Positions 50,492 to 59,420 of a stretch of 64,000 nt of DNA are shown piece after piece. Every line of letters begins with the position of its first letter. Position 1 is the stretch's first letter. A program made the translations under genes and the position numbers. A model generated the notes under the pieces. The model saw only the letters and a program-made list of their open reading frames with translations. It was not told the DNA's origin and searched no databases. Where the stretch lies: NCBI GenBank assembly GCA_964425105.1, contig CAYRLE010000001.1, positions 1 to 64,000 of the forward strand. The letters run 5' to 3'. The DNA is from S012-109 sp964425105 (GTDB lineage Bacteria > Pseudomonadota > Gammaproteobacteria > SZUA-140).

Positions 50492-52987
50492 TCACTGCAG
50501 CAGCAACACCGCGCTGCCCAGCACCGCCGCGCAACTGGCCTTGACCACTTCTGTGGTGCGCGCCGTGGTGGCGCAGGTGGGTGTGGGGCCGGTGGCGCAG
50601 GCCGTGAGGCGGTCCATGAGATTGTTCAGTTCATTCTTCACGCTCAGCGCATCGGGCTGGGTGGCGACATTGTTGCCCAGACTCCGGCTCAGCAGGGGAT
50701 CGATAATCGAGTCGCGCTTGGCCACTGTGTCGAAGGCGGTGTCGGCCGCGGCCGTGAAATCGAAGCCGGAGAAATAGCTGGCCGCGGGCTGTTGGCCCTT
50801 GCCGTCCACCAGGGCACTGCAGTATTCGATGGCCAGTTGGGAGACCGCCATCTGGTGGGCGGAGAGGAAGCCTTCGATGTTCTCCACCGTGGGCAGCTGT
50901 TGCTTGACGGTGGTGAAGACGACCTGCACGTCGCCCTGGCTGGGGCTGACATCGGTGACCGCTGCCATGGTGGCGTGGATCTCCTCGAAAGTGCGCAGGC
51001 CGATGTCGGGCACGGGCGCGGCATCCGGCGGGGGAGGGGGCGTCAGGGGCGCCGGCTCGGTGATCACGTTGCTGTTGTCGCCCAGGGTCTCGAAGGTGAG
51101 GAAGAACTCGTCGGCCTCCGGTCCCTTCTCCAGGGCGATCACGGTGCCGAGGCGCGACAAGAGCTGGCCCTTGGCGCTGTCGTAGGCGCTGCCCCCCAGG
51201 GTGAGGTCCAGGTTGCGGTAGGCCTGGCCCACCACGGCCTCCTTGCCGTTGATGCCAATGCGCATGGCGCGCAGGGGGATGTTGGCGGGGCTGGCCTGGG
51301 GGTCGAGGCTGATGAAGGTGGGCTGGTTGAAGAGATAGCTGTAGTTGTCGAACTGGCTGACCTCGAAGAGGATGTAGCTCTGGGGCACGCCGATGAGGTC
51401 GCTGACGCCGAACAGCAGGAAGAACTTCTCGCCCACGCCGACTTTGAAATTCTGCAGGATCTGCTCAGGTGTCAGGGCGCGGTTGTGAATGGCCACCAGG
51501 CGCAGCTTGCCCTGCCACAGGCGGTCGCCGGAGACCTCGTTGCCCAGCACGAAGGCGAAACTGTCGTCCCAGTCGCTGAGGTTGCCGCCGGCGACATTGT
51601 CCAGGTCGCCGGTGAACTGGCCGTTGACATAGATGCGCCGTCCGTTGGCCGGGTCGTAGGTGACCACCACATGCTGTTGGGTGGCCTGCAGCACTTCGGC
51701 GGCATCGGCGGTGGACAGGGCCGGCTCGCCGTTGCCGTCGGTGGTGCTGGAACGGTGCAGAAAGTCGTAGTTGTAGAGGGTCTGGCCCAGAGTGAAGTTG
51801 CGCGCCTGGGTGCCGGCGGAATAGCTGATGATACGCGCCGGGCCTTCCTGGGTGACATTGGCGGGCACCACCCAGGCCTCGATGGAGTATTCGCCGGTGG
51901 CGGTGATGAGGTCGTGGAGTTTCTTGCTGGCCGTGGTGCTGCCCTGGGCCTTGCCATCGATGATCTCGATGCCCCAGCCGCCGACCCAGTTGACGTTGCC
52001 GCTTAAGCTCAGGTGCAGGCCGGGTTCCACGCCGCTGGTGTCGTAGGCGGTGGTGCCCTGGCCGGTCTTGAATTCGTAGAGGGCGATGACATTGTCTTCC
52101 ACGCGGCTGCCGCCGCTGGCAATGATGCCGTCGGTCAGGCGCAGCGCCTTGCTGATCACCAGTTGGGGGGCCACCTGGGTCAGAGGCACCGTGGCAGCGA
52201 AGGCCTGGATGGCGGCCTCCATGTCGTTGGCGTCGTTCTGGCAGTCGCTGCTCCAGCAGTTGTGGAATTCATTGCGCAGGCGTACCACGAGGCGCGAATT
52301 GGCGGGATTGTCCAGGTCCATCTTGGCCTTGGCGGCCTCGTAGGCGGCGTCCACGTCGCTGCCCGCGAAGAAGGGCGCCTGGGGGGTGGCCGAGGATTCG
52401 CTGTGGCAGCCAGCGCAGTTGGCCGTGAGCAGAGGATGGACGGTGGTGGCGAAGTCGCTTGAGGCGGCAGGGAAGCTCTTGCTGGCGCCGGGATCCTTGT
52501 CCACCGGCGCCTTGAGTTCGATCTGGCGCCCGCCGCCGGCGCCCACGCCGCTGGCCCAGGCCTCGATATAGGCGGTGATCACCGCGCCGCAGGCGCTGTC
52601 GGCGGCCAGCCAGCAGTTGTGGCCGCCCGCCACCTTGCTCACCAGGCGCGAGTCGGCGGGCGAGTCCAGGTTCACCAGGGGATTGACGGCGCCATAGGCG
52701 AGATTGATATCGTCGCTGCGCACGAAGGCCGGCGAGGCGGGACCGTCCTGGCCATGGCAGGCGCCGCAGCGGTTGCCGGCGCTGAGATTGTCCCAGATAT
52801 TGAGTTTGAAGTTCTGCACGTCGCTGGTGGCGGGTGCCGGGCCACTATAGCTCACGCCTTGGGTATTGCTGTCGCGGGAGGGCAGGGGCTCGGTGGTGGC
52901 GCCGCCGCCACAGCCCGCCAGGATCAGGGCTGCGGCCAGCAGCATCAGACGTGCGCTCAGGGCAAAACGGGATCGGTTCATCATCAA
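50492..52987 (-). CDS. Lipoprotein with two c-type haem motifs and a LamG-like domain
   Basis: About 831 residues. A lipobox (LILAGC). Two CxxCH motifs (CGACH near residue 75, CAGCH near 192). A LamG/concanavalin-like domain in the centre (YDTSGVEPGLHLSLSGNVNWVGG, EYSIEAWVVPAN, HVVVTYDPANGRRIYVNG). The C-terminal third has no recognised fold. Would bind two haems in the periplasm or outside the cell. Overlaps the next gene upstream by 4 bp. Confidence 0.85.
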   Translation of the reverse strand: MMMNRSRFALSARLMLLAAALILAGCGGGATTEPLPSRDSNTQGVSYSGPAPATSDVQNFKLNIWDNLSAGNRCGACHGQDGPASPAFVRSDDINLAYGAVNPLVNLDSPADSRLVSKVAGGHNCWLAADSACGAVITAYIEAWASGVGAGGGRQIELKAPVDKDPGASKSFPAASSDFATTVHPLLTANCAGCHSESSATPQAPFFAGSDVDAAYEAAKAKMDLDNPANSRLVVRLRNEFHNCWSSDCQNDANDMEAAIQAFAATVPLTQVAPQLVISKALRLTDGIIASGGSRVEDNVIALYEFKTGQGTTAYDTSGVEPGLHLSLSGNVNWVGGWGIEIIDGKAQGSTTASKKLHDLITATGEYSIEAWVVPANVTQEGPARIISYSAGTQARNFTLGQTLYNYDFLHRSSTTDGNGEPALSTADAAEVLQATQQHVVVTYDPANGRRIYVNGQFTGDLDNVAGGNLSDWDDSFAFVLGNEVSGDRLWQGKLRLVAIHNRALTPEQILQNFKVGVGEKFFLLFGVSDLIGVPQSYILFEVSQFDNYSYLFNQPTFISLDPQASPANIPLRAMRIGINGKEAVVGQAYRNLDLTLGGSAYDSAKGQLLSRLGTVIALEKGPEADEFFLTFETLGDNSNVITEPAPLTPPPPPDAAPVPDIGLRTFEEIHATMAAVTDVSPSQGDVQVVFTTVKQQLPTVENIEGFLSAHQMAVSQLAIEYCSALVDGKGQQPAASYFSGFDFTAAADTAFDTVAKRDSIIDPLLSRSLGNNVATQPDALSVKNELNNLMDRLTACATGPTPTCATTARTTEVVKASCAAVLGSAVLLLQ

Positions 52988-54162
52988 TCACCCATGCAGT
53001 AGACGGCGGCCTCGGCGAAGACCTGTTTCAGATTGTAGTTGCTGGCCTTGAAGGATGCGGTGATGGCTGCGATCTTGCTGCGGTCCGCACTGTTGCCTGG
53101 CTCGCGGAAGCACACGGCCTTGAAGACCTTCTTTACCTGGCAGCTGGCGAAGGCCGCGCTGTTCTCCAACTCCATGCCCATGCTCTTGGCGCCCTGGCCG
53201 CTGCCGGTCAGGGCACTGTCCCAGCCCAGCAGGGCATTGGGGCCGCTGCGCCAATAGTTGTCCCAGCGGTCGTCGGGGGTGATGTAGCCGTATTTGAAGT
53301 TGTCGGCGTTGATCAGGTATTTGGGCTGCACTGCGCCGGGGGTGTAGACGAGGCGCCCGGCGTCCTCGTCGTAGTCGTAGTAGGCATAGGCCTGGGTCAG
53401 CGGGTCCATGCCGCTGTGGCAGCCCACGCAGCTGTTGAGAAAGATGCGGCTGTCACCGCCGGGGCTGCGCGAGACGTCCTGGCGTATGCGGTCCGAGGGC
53501 CGGGTGTTGTCCTTGATCTGTTCCAGGTCGGTGCACAAATGGTTGAGCAGGGTGAAGCGGAACATGGCGCGGTTGGTGCCATCGATGAAAAAGGCCTTGG
53601 CGGCGGCGCGGGTGGTCATGACGCCCGCAGTGGCCGCGGCGGGGAGTCCGGTGAGCGCCGACTGGCTGCTGGGCACCAGCATGGCCTTGAGGTCGATGCC
53701 CTGGTTTTCCAGGGCCGCGTAGTGGTCGTTGTTGTCCACGGCATAGGGGGGCAGGCCCAGGGCCGGGTCGCCCACGTAGAGCAGATCAGCGGAGAGCAGG
53801 GTGTTGAAGGGCACGTTGTCGCGGACCATGCCGATCACTGTGGCGGTATAGTCGTTGAGAGGCGCGAAGACGGTCTGTTCCTCATTGGTCCAGGGGGTGA
53901 CGAAATTCTTCAGCGTGACGTTATAGAAGGCGCTGTTCTCCATGGCCGTGAAGGCGGCGTCCTCGGGACGGCCGGCGGCGATGTCCGCGGCCATGGCATC
54001 CAGTACCGCCGCGCTAGGCGGCACGCCGGCAAGGCGGTCGTGGAGACGCTTGGCCTGTTCGCGGTTGCCGGACCAGGCCGGGGAGGCAGCCAGTATCAGC
54101 AGCAAGGCGCTCAGGAAATAAAGCGTCAGGGCCGGCTGTTTGCTTGGTGTCGATGAATTCAT
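52984..54162 (-). CDS. Secreted haem-binding protein resembling DUF1585/DUF1588-type proteins
   Basis: About 392 residues. A signal peptide (LTLYFLSALLLILAASPAWS). One CxxCH (FLNSCVGCHSGMDPLTQAYAYYDYDE) with the surrounding segment typical of proteins that accompany DUF1501. ATG 54162 (MNSSTPSK) is used because the signal peptide follows. First of three genes of a minus-strand operon (CxxCH protein, LamG-CxxCH protein, DUF1501-like). Confidence 0.82.
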   Translation of the reverse strand: MNSSTPSKQPALTLYFLSALLLILAASPAWSGNREQAKRLHDRLAGVPPSAAVLDAMAADIAAGRPEDAAFTAMENSAFYNVTLKNFVTPWTNEEQTVFAPLNDYTATVIGMVRDNVPFNTLLSADLLYVGDPALGLPPYAVDNNDHYAALENQGIDLKAMLVPSSQSALTGLPAAATAGVMTTRAAAKAFFIDGTNRAMFRFTLLNHLCTDLEQIKDNTRPSDRIRQDVSRSPGGDSRIFLNSCVGCHSGMDPLTQAYAYYDYDEDAGRLVYTPGAVQPKYLINADNFKYGYITPDDRWDNYWRSGPNALLGWDSALTGSGQGAKSMGMELENSAAFASCQVKKVFKAVCFREPGNSADRSKIAAITASFKASNYNLKQVFAEAAVYCMGD

Positions 54163-54531
54163 GTGTCGTAGTGCTCTATGTTGGGTCCACGTGCGCCATG
54201 GGTTTCCCTGTGTTCTTGTAACGGCCGCTGCGCTTTTCACGCAAGACCGAGGAGTTCCTGCATTATGCAGGAAGCCGGGGAAGTTTTTGTGATTGGCTGC
54301 GCAGTTTGCCCCGTCGCCGCTGGCGGATAATGCAAACAGTGATGCCGTTCTCTCCAGCCAAGCAATCCCCCGGCCGCTGTCATAGAATGGCAGCGGCATG
54401 GCGGCTGGCGCTTATGGAGAAAATCACGCCTCCTCAACGTTAAACAAGCCGAAGTTAGAGATAATCTTGTTTTATTTTGTCTCTATTGCTCATTTGAATT
54501 CTAAGACGGAGATGCCAGCGGATTGGTTGCA
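54163..54531. other. Divergent intergenic region of the haem-protein operons
   Basis: No gene. It holds a perfect dyad TTCCTGCA-TTA-TGCAGGAA (54255-54273), close to the minus-strand start, and an AT-rich stretch near 54440-54500 with a TAATCTTGTTTTATTTTG tract ahead of the plus-strand gene. A shared regulator of both directions is plausible. Confidence 0.5.
54255..54273. promoter_or_regulatory. Perfect 19-bp palindrome in the divergent region
   Basis: Eight-base arms TTCCTGCA and TGCAGGAA around TTA. It lies ~93 bp upstream of the minus-strand gene and ~260 bp from the plus-strand gene. A candidate operator. Confidence 0.4.
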
Positions 54532-57120
54532 ATGACGAAGAAATCCGACAGGATACCTGCGGCAATGGCCGTGATTTTGTCGTTTACTGTTTTACTGCTG
54601 GCTGCCTGTGGCGGGGGCGAGGGTGTGGACCCGGTGGTGGAGAATTTCGGCATCGCCTACGTGGTGCGCCCCTTGCCCGAGGATGGCAACAGCGACAGCC
54701 GCGAGTTGTTGGACTTCAAGGCCGGTGGCGATCTCTATTACCGCGACCTGGCCTCGCCGGGAGCCCGTGCGCGCAATATCACCGCAGACGTGACCGGCGG
54801 CCAGGGCGACGTGCGCGACGTGAGCGTCTCCTATGACGGCAGCAGGCTGTTGTTCGCCCTGCGTCTGCCTTCGATCGAGGGCGCCGATCCTGAGGACCAG
54901 CCCACGTGGAACATCTGGGAATACGATATCAGCGAAGACCGCCTGCGGCGCATCATCGCCTCCGATATCACCGCCGAGGCGGGCCAGGACCGCTCCCCCC
55001 AATACCTGCCCGACGGGCGCATCGTCTTCAGTTCCACGCGCCAGCGCCAGGCCAAGGCCACCCTGCTGGACGAAGGCAAGCCCCAGTTCGCGGCCCTGGA
55101 CGAGCGGCGCCGGGAGCCGGCCTTCGTGCTCCATGTGATGGAGGCCGATGGCAGCGATATCCGCCAATTGTCCTTCAATCAGAGCCATGACCTGGACCCG
55201 GTGGTGCTGGCCAGTGGTGAGATTCTCTTCAGCCGTTGGGACAACATGGGAGGGCGCAACCAAGCGAGCCTCTACAAGATCCGGCCCGACGGCACCGGCC
55301 TGGAAGTGGTCTACGGCGCCCACAGCCATGCCGGCGACAGCGGACAGTTGCAGTTCCTGCGTCCCCGGGAAATGCCCGATGGCCGCCTGCTGGCCCTGCT
55401 CAAACCTTTTCGCAGCCCCTATGGCGGCGCCGACCTGATCACCATCGATATTGCCAATTTTGTCGATAATGACCAGCCTGCCGCCGACGGGTCAGCGGGC
55501 GACAGCGCCCAACAGCCGGCCACTATCCTGAAGGTAAGCACCGGCAGCGGCCCATCGGCCGGCGGCCGCTTCAGTGCCGCCTTTCCCCTCTGGGACGGTA
55601 CCGTCCGCGCCTTGGTGAGTTGGACGCCCTGCCGCCTGCAGGCGGTGGATGGCCGCATCCTGCCCTGCACACCGGCACGTCTGGCCGAGCCCGATGTCCA
55701 GGAGGCCCCCCCGCTCTATGGCCTCTATCTCTACAATATGGATGACGACACCCAGGTGCCGCTGCTGGTGCCCCGCGAGGGCGTGATTTACACCGATGTG
55801 GTGGCTGCTCAGCAGCGCCGCCTGCCCGCCATCCTGGCCGATCGCAGCCTGGATGCCGATCTGGCGGAGGAGGGTGCGGGGGTGCTCGACATCCGCAGCG
55901 TCTATGATTTCGACGGTGTCTTCAATGGCCTGGGCGCGGCGGCTGCCGATATCGCCGAACTGGCGGACCCGGCGCGCACCCCGGCCGATGGGCGTCCCGC
56001 GCGCTTTCTGCGGGTGGTGAAGGCGGTGGCCATTCCCGACCGCAATCTGGTGCGGCTGCGGGGCACGGCCTTCGGGCGCAGCAGCCGCCAGCTGATGCGG
56101 GAGATCGTCGCCTACGCACCCATCGAGCCCGACGGCTCGGTGAAGATCAAGGTGCCCGCCAACGTGCCGCTGGCCATCAGCGTCCTGGACAAGGATGGCC
56201 GGCGCATCAGCAACCGCCACCAGAACTGGATCCAGCTGCGCCCTGGCGAGACCGTCACCTGCAACGGCTGCCACGACCACAACAGCGGTATTCCCCACGG
56301 CACCCCGCGGGGACCCGCGGCCCTCAACAGCGGCGCCGCCACCACGGGCCTGCCCTTTCCCAACACCGACCCCGCCCTGTTCGCCGACATGGGTGAGACC
56401 ATGGCCGAGACCCGCACCCGGCTGGATGCCGCGGCGCTGACGCCCAGCGTCGACCTGGTCTATGAGGATGTCTGGACGGATGAGACGGCAGCGGGGCGGG
56501 GCAAAGACACGCCTTTCGCCTACCGCTACGGCGACCTGGCCACCCCGGCGCCGGCGCCGTCCGCCTGCCAGACGGCCTGGAGCCCGGCCTGCCGCATCGT
56601 GATCCATTACGAGACCCACATCCACCCACTGTGGGGCCGGGACCGCGGCGCCGATACCTGCACCCTGTGCCATGGCAGCCGCGACGCCATGGACAATCTG
56701 CAGGTGCCGGCAGCGCAACTAGACCTCAGTGACGGCGCCTCCAGCGACCAGCCCGCTCATTTCACCTCTTATCGGGAACTACTGTTCAACGACAATGAGC
56801 AGGAGATCGTCATGGGCGCCCTGCAGGACCGCCTGGTGCAGGCCACCGACGGCAACGGCAATCCCTTGTTCGAGACCGACGAGAACGGCGATCTCATCCT
56901 CGATGCCGCAGACAATCCCATTCCAGTGATGGTGACCGTCACCGTGCGCCCGGTGATGTCCACGGCTGGCGCTTTAGCCAGCAGCCGTTTCTTCGAGCTC
57001 TTCGCTCCCGGCGCCAGCCATGCCGGGCGCCTGGAGCCGGCGGAATTGCGCCTCATCGCCGAGTGGCTGGACATCGGAGCCCAGTACTACAATGACCCCT
57101 TTGCCGTGCCGCCGCCTTGA
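54532..57120 (+). CDS. HzsA-like lipoprotein with two c-type haem motifs
   Basis: About 862 residues. A lipobox (VLLLAAC) starts a mature protein with WD40/beta-propeller-like repeats (NITADVTGGQGDVRDVSVSYDGSRLLFALRL, DRSPQYLPDGRIVFSSTRQR, SHDLDPVVLASGEILFSRWDN). Then follow a CxxCH (VTCNGCHDHNSG) and a second (DTCTLCHGSRD). The combination resembles the alpha subunit of hydrazine synthase, but the diagnostic zinc and haem sites of that enzyme cannot be confirmed, and many non-anammox bacteria carry this HzsA-like family without hydrazine chemistry. ATG 54532 is used. Confidence 0.8.
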   Translation: MTKKSDRIPAAMAVILSFTVLLLAACGGGEGVDPVVENFGIAYVVRPLPEDGNSDSRELLDFKAGGDLYYRDLASPGARARNITADVTGGQGDVRDVSVSYDGSRLLFALRLPSIEGADPEDQPTWNIWEYDISEDRLRRIIASDITAEAGQDRSPQYLPDGRIVFSSTRQRQAKATLLDEGKPQFAALDERRREPAFVLHVMEADGSDIRQLSFNQSHDLDPVVLASGEILFSRWDNMGGRNQASLYKIRPDGTGLEVVYGAHSHAGDSGQLQFLRPREMPDGRLLALLKPFRSPYGGADLITIDIANFVDNDQPAADGSAGDSAQQPATILKVSTGSGPSAGGRFSAAFPLWDGTVRALVSWTPCRLQAVDGRILPCTPARLAEPDVQEAPPLYGLYLYNMDDDTQVPLLVPREGVIYTDVVAAQQRRLPAILADRSLDADLAEEGAGVLDIRSVYDFDGVFNGLGAAAADIAELADPARTPADGRPARFLRVVKAVAIPDRNLVRLRGTAFGRSSRQLMREIVAYAPIEPDGSVKIKVPANVPLAISVLDKDGRRISNRHQNWIQLRPGETVTCNGCHDHNSGIPHGTPRGPAALNSGAATTGLPFPNTDPALFADMGETMAETRTRLDAAALTPSVDLVYEDVWTDETAAGRGKDTPFAYRYGDLATPAPAPSACQTAWSPACRIVIHYETHIHPLWGRDRGADTCTLCHGSRDAMDNLQVPAAQLDLSDGASSDQPAHFTSYRELLFNDNEQEIVMGALQDRLVQATDGNGNPLFETDENGDLILDAADNPIPVMVTVTVRPVMSTAGALASSRFFELFAPGASHAGRLEPAELRLIAEWLDIGAQYYNDPFAVPPP

Positions 57121-57217
57121 GATGGGAAGATCATCAATGCATTGGGATGCCGGAGGTTTCCTTAAAGAAATGGCCCCACCCGCCGTATATGCCTGAAAGC
57201 GGAGTGGCCCCGAGGAC

Positions 57218-57955
57218 ATGCAAATCCCTGCCTTGTTATTGATGATGGCATTGTGCCTGGCGACGAACGCCTTGGCTGCCAAGCCAGCAGTGGAAGCGGA
57301 AGTGGCGGACCCCTATCTGGAACTGCACACCGGGCCGGGCGCGGCCTATCCGGTTTTCTATGTGGTGGAGCGAGGCAGCAAGGTGCGCATCCTCAAGCGC
57401 CGCACTGGCTGGTTCAAGGTGCGCAGCGCCAAGGGCAAGGAGGGCTGGGCCGCGCGCAGCGACATGGAGCAGACACTGCTGGCCGCCGGCGTCCCCTTGC
57501 GCATCGCGGAGCCGGGGCGTGGCGAATTCAGCGCCCGGCGCTGGGAGATGGGAGTCCTGGGCGGCGATTTCGAAGGAGCCGACTCCATCACCCTGTATGG
57601 CGGCTATGCCTTCAATGCCAATTTGTCGGCGGAGTTATCAGTGGCACAGATACTGGGAGATTTTTCGGACAGCATCCTGGCGAATGTCAATGTGCTGGTC
57701 CAGCCCTTCCCCCGCTGGCGGGCCTCGCCCTTTTTCACCCTGGGCACGGGGGTCATCGACACCAATGCCCGCAAGACCGTGGTGGAGGCCCAGGACAGCA
57801 CGGACCAGGTCAGTCACGTGGGGGCAGGCCTGCGGGCCTATCTGGGGCGGCGCTTCATCTTCCGCGCCGAATACAGGAATTACGTGATCTTCACCAGTAG
57901 AGACGACAACAAGGAAATCGACGAATGGCGCGCTGGCTTCGCATTCTTTTTCTGA
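57218..57955 (+). CDS. Outer-membrane beta-barrel protein with an N-terminal SH3 domain
   Basis: About 245 residues. A signal peptide (LLLMMALCLATNALAA) is followed by a bacterial SH3 domain (DPYLELHTGPGAAYPVFYVVERGSKVRILKRRTGWFKVRS) and a C-terminal outer-membrane barrel (SITLYGGYAFNANLSAELSVAQ, GAGLRAYLGRRFIFRAEYRNYVIFT) ending in aromatic FAFFF. The SH3 domain may bind peptidoglycan. Overlaps the next gene by 31 bp. Confidence 0.85.
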   Translation: MQIPALLLMMALCLATNALAAKPAVEAEVADPYLELHTGPGAAYPVFYVVERGSKVRILKRRTGWFKVRSAKGKEGWAARSDMEQTLLAAGVPLRIAEPGRGEFSARRWEMGVLGGDFEGADSITLYGGYAFNANLSAELSVAQILGDFSDSILANVNVLVQPFPRWRASPFFTLGTGVIDTNARKTVVEAQDSTDQVSHVGAGLRAYLGRRFIFRAEYRNYVIFTSRDDNKEIDEWRAGFAFFF

Positions 57956-58581
57956 AACGCTTTGCCGCTGAATTTGGGGCGGGGCTGGCGTTATTGCTGT
58001 TGGTGGCGCCGGCACTGGCCGGGCAGGAGCAAGTCATCGAACCGCAGTTGGAGCGCCGCGACATCAACGTGCCGAAGATCGACAGCGAGAATTTCGAGAT
58101 CGGCCTCTTCGGCGGCGTCATGAGCGTGGAGGACTTCGGCACCAGCCCGGTCTATGGCGCGCGCGCGGCCTATCACGTCACCACGGGCTTGTTCGTGGAG
58201 GCCGCCTACGGGCGCACCGACACCGATGAGACCAGCTACGAGAAACTCAGCGGGGGCGCCAAACTGCTCACCGACAGCGAGCGCCAGTTGAGTTATTACA
58301 ACTTCTCTTTGGGTTACAATCTGCTGCCGGGAGAGACCTTCCTCACCCGCAGGCTCGCCTTCACTTCCGATTTCTATGTCATCGCAGGTATCGGCAGCAC
58401 CGACTTCGCCGGCGATCAGCGCTTTACCGTCAACTACGGCGCCGGCTACCGGCTGCTGGCCACGGACTGGCTGGCGGTCCATGTGGATGTCCGCGACCAC
58501 TTGTTCGATTCGGACCTGCTGGGTGAGACCAAGACTACGCACAATATTGAGATCAGTGGCGGACTGACGGTCTTTTTTTGA
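57925..58581 (+). CDS. Outer-membrane beta-barrel protein
   Basis: About 218 residues. A signal (AGLALLLLVAPALAG), then a barrel-like series (NFEIGLFGGVMSVEDFGT, ARAAYHVTTGLFVEAAYGRTDTDE, YYNFSLGYNLLPGET, VHVDVRDHLFDSD) ending with a C-terminal Phe. Begins inside the SH3-barrel gene, so they are translated together. Substrate unknown. Confidence 0.82.
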   Translation: MARWLRILFLKRFAAEFGAGLALLLLVAPALAGQEQVIEPQLERRDINVPKIDSENFEIGLFGGVMSVEDFGTSPVYGARAAYHVTTGLFVEAAYGRTDTDETSYEKLSGGAKLLTDSERQLSYYNFSLGYNLLPGETFLTRRLAFTSDFYVIAGIGSTDFAGDQRFTVNYGAGYRLLATDWLAVHVDVRDHLFDSDLLGETKTTHNIEISGGLTVFF

Positions 58582-58664
58582 GTGATGAATAATGGGTGAT
58601 GAGTAATGAGTGATGAATGAAGATCTTCCTATTATCCATCACTCATCACCCATTACCCATTACT
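58581..58664. repeat. Heptamer-repeat inverted arrays, locus C
   Basis: A tract of TGATGAATAATGGGTGATGAG-type heptamers (58581-58618) is opposed by its complement (58631-58664, CATCACTCATCACCCATTACCC). Lies between the barrel gene and the TlpA gene. Confidence 0.75.
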
Positions 58665-58692
58665 GCGCGAGTATCAACAGATGAGGTGTCAC

Positions 58693-59202
58693 ATGAATTT
58701 ACGAATGAACAAACTGGCAGGCTATATCCTGCTCCTTGTGGCCATGCTGCTGCTGGCAGGCGCTGCCGTAGCCAAGGAGGTCTCGGGCCCGGCCCCTGAC
58801 TTCACCCTCAAGAGCCGCGGCGGCGAGAACCTCAAGCTCAGCGAATTCCGCGGTGAGGTGGTGATGATCAACTTCTGGGCCTCCTGGTGCGGTCCCTGCC
58901 GCAAGGAGATGCCCCTCCTGGATCAGCTCTACCAGCGCTATCATCCCCTGGGCTTCACCATTCTCGGTGTCAACGTGGAAGAGGATTCGGAAGAGGCATT
59001 GCGCCTGTTGAAGGAAATCCCCGTGACCTTCCCCATTCTCTTCGATCGCGACAACAAGGTTTCGGAGACCTATGAACTGGTGGCCATGCCCACCACGGTG
59101 ATGGTGGACCGCGACGGCAACATGCGTTTCGTCCACCTCGGCTATGTCCCCGGCTACGAACGGGAATACGAAGCCCAGATCAAGGCCCTGATCCGGGAGT
59201 GA
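58693..59202 (+). CDS. TlpA/ResA-like thioredoxin-fold protein
   Basis: About 169 residues. A signal/anchor (ILLLVAMLLLAGAAVA) then a thioredoxin fold with the redox site WCGPC (NFWASWCGPCRKEMPLLDQLYQRY) and the cis-Pro segment (VAMPTTVMVDRDG). Reduces disulfides in the periplasm, often for haem attachment or cytochrome assembly. GAGG upstream supports ATG 58693. First of a TlpA-DUF4266-DUF3570 set. Confidence 0.92.
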   Translation: MNLRMNKLAGYILLLVAMLLLAGAAVAKEVSGPAPDFTLKSRGGENLKLSEFRGEVVMINFWASWCGPCRKEMPLLDQLYQRYHPLGFTILGVNVEEDSEEALRLLKEIPVTFPILFDRDNKVSETYELVAMPTTVMVDRDGNMRFVHLGYVPGYEREYEAQIKALIRE

Positions 59203-59204
59203 GC

Positions 59205-59420
59205 ATGCGCCCCGTATTCCTGCTTGTGATGTTGCTGCTACTGGGAGGCTGCGGAATCAAGCCCTGGGTGAAACCCTACGAGCGTCACCGGCTGGCGGAC
59301 CCCATCATGAGTTTCAGCCGCGATCCGGTGTCCACGGCCTATAGCAACCACGTCTACGAGGCCCGCGAAGGGGCGCGCGGCGCAGAAGGCAGCCAGGGTG
59401 GGGGTTGTGGCTGCAATTAG
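59205..59420 (+). CDS. Small DUF4266-type lipoprotein
   Basis: About 71 residues. Lipobox (LLLLLGGC). The mature part (KPWVKPYERHRLADPIMSFSRDPVSTAYSNHVYEAREG) matches DUF4266; it ends Gly-rich with three cysteines in GGGCGCN. Always found with a DUF3570 protein. Overlaps that gene by 23 bp. Confidence 0.85.
   Translation: MRPVFLLVMLLLLGGCGIKPWVKPYERHRLADPIMSFSRDPVSTAYSNHVYEAREGARGAEGSQGGGCGCN

Noticed and set aside
50390..54156. Plus-strand frames opposite the haem-protein operon
   Set aside because: Val/Gly/Ala-rich shadows. The minus-strand frames have signal peptides and CxxCH motifs.
54532..57120. True hydrazine synthase alpha subunit and anammox metabolism
   Set aside because: No HzsB/C, no anammox genes, and the resemblance is only at the family-architecture level.
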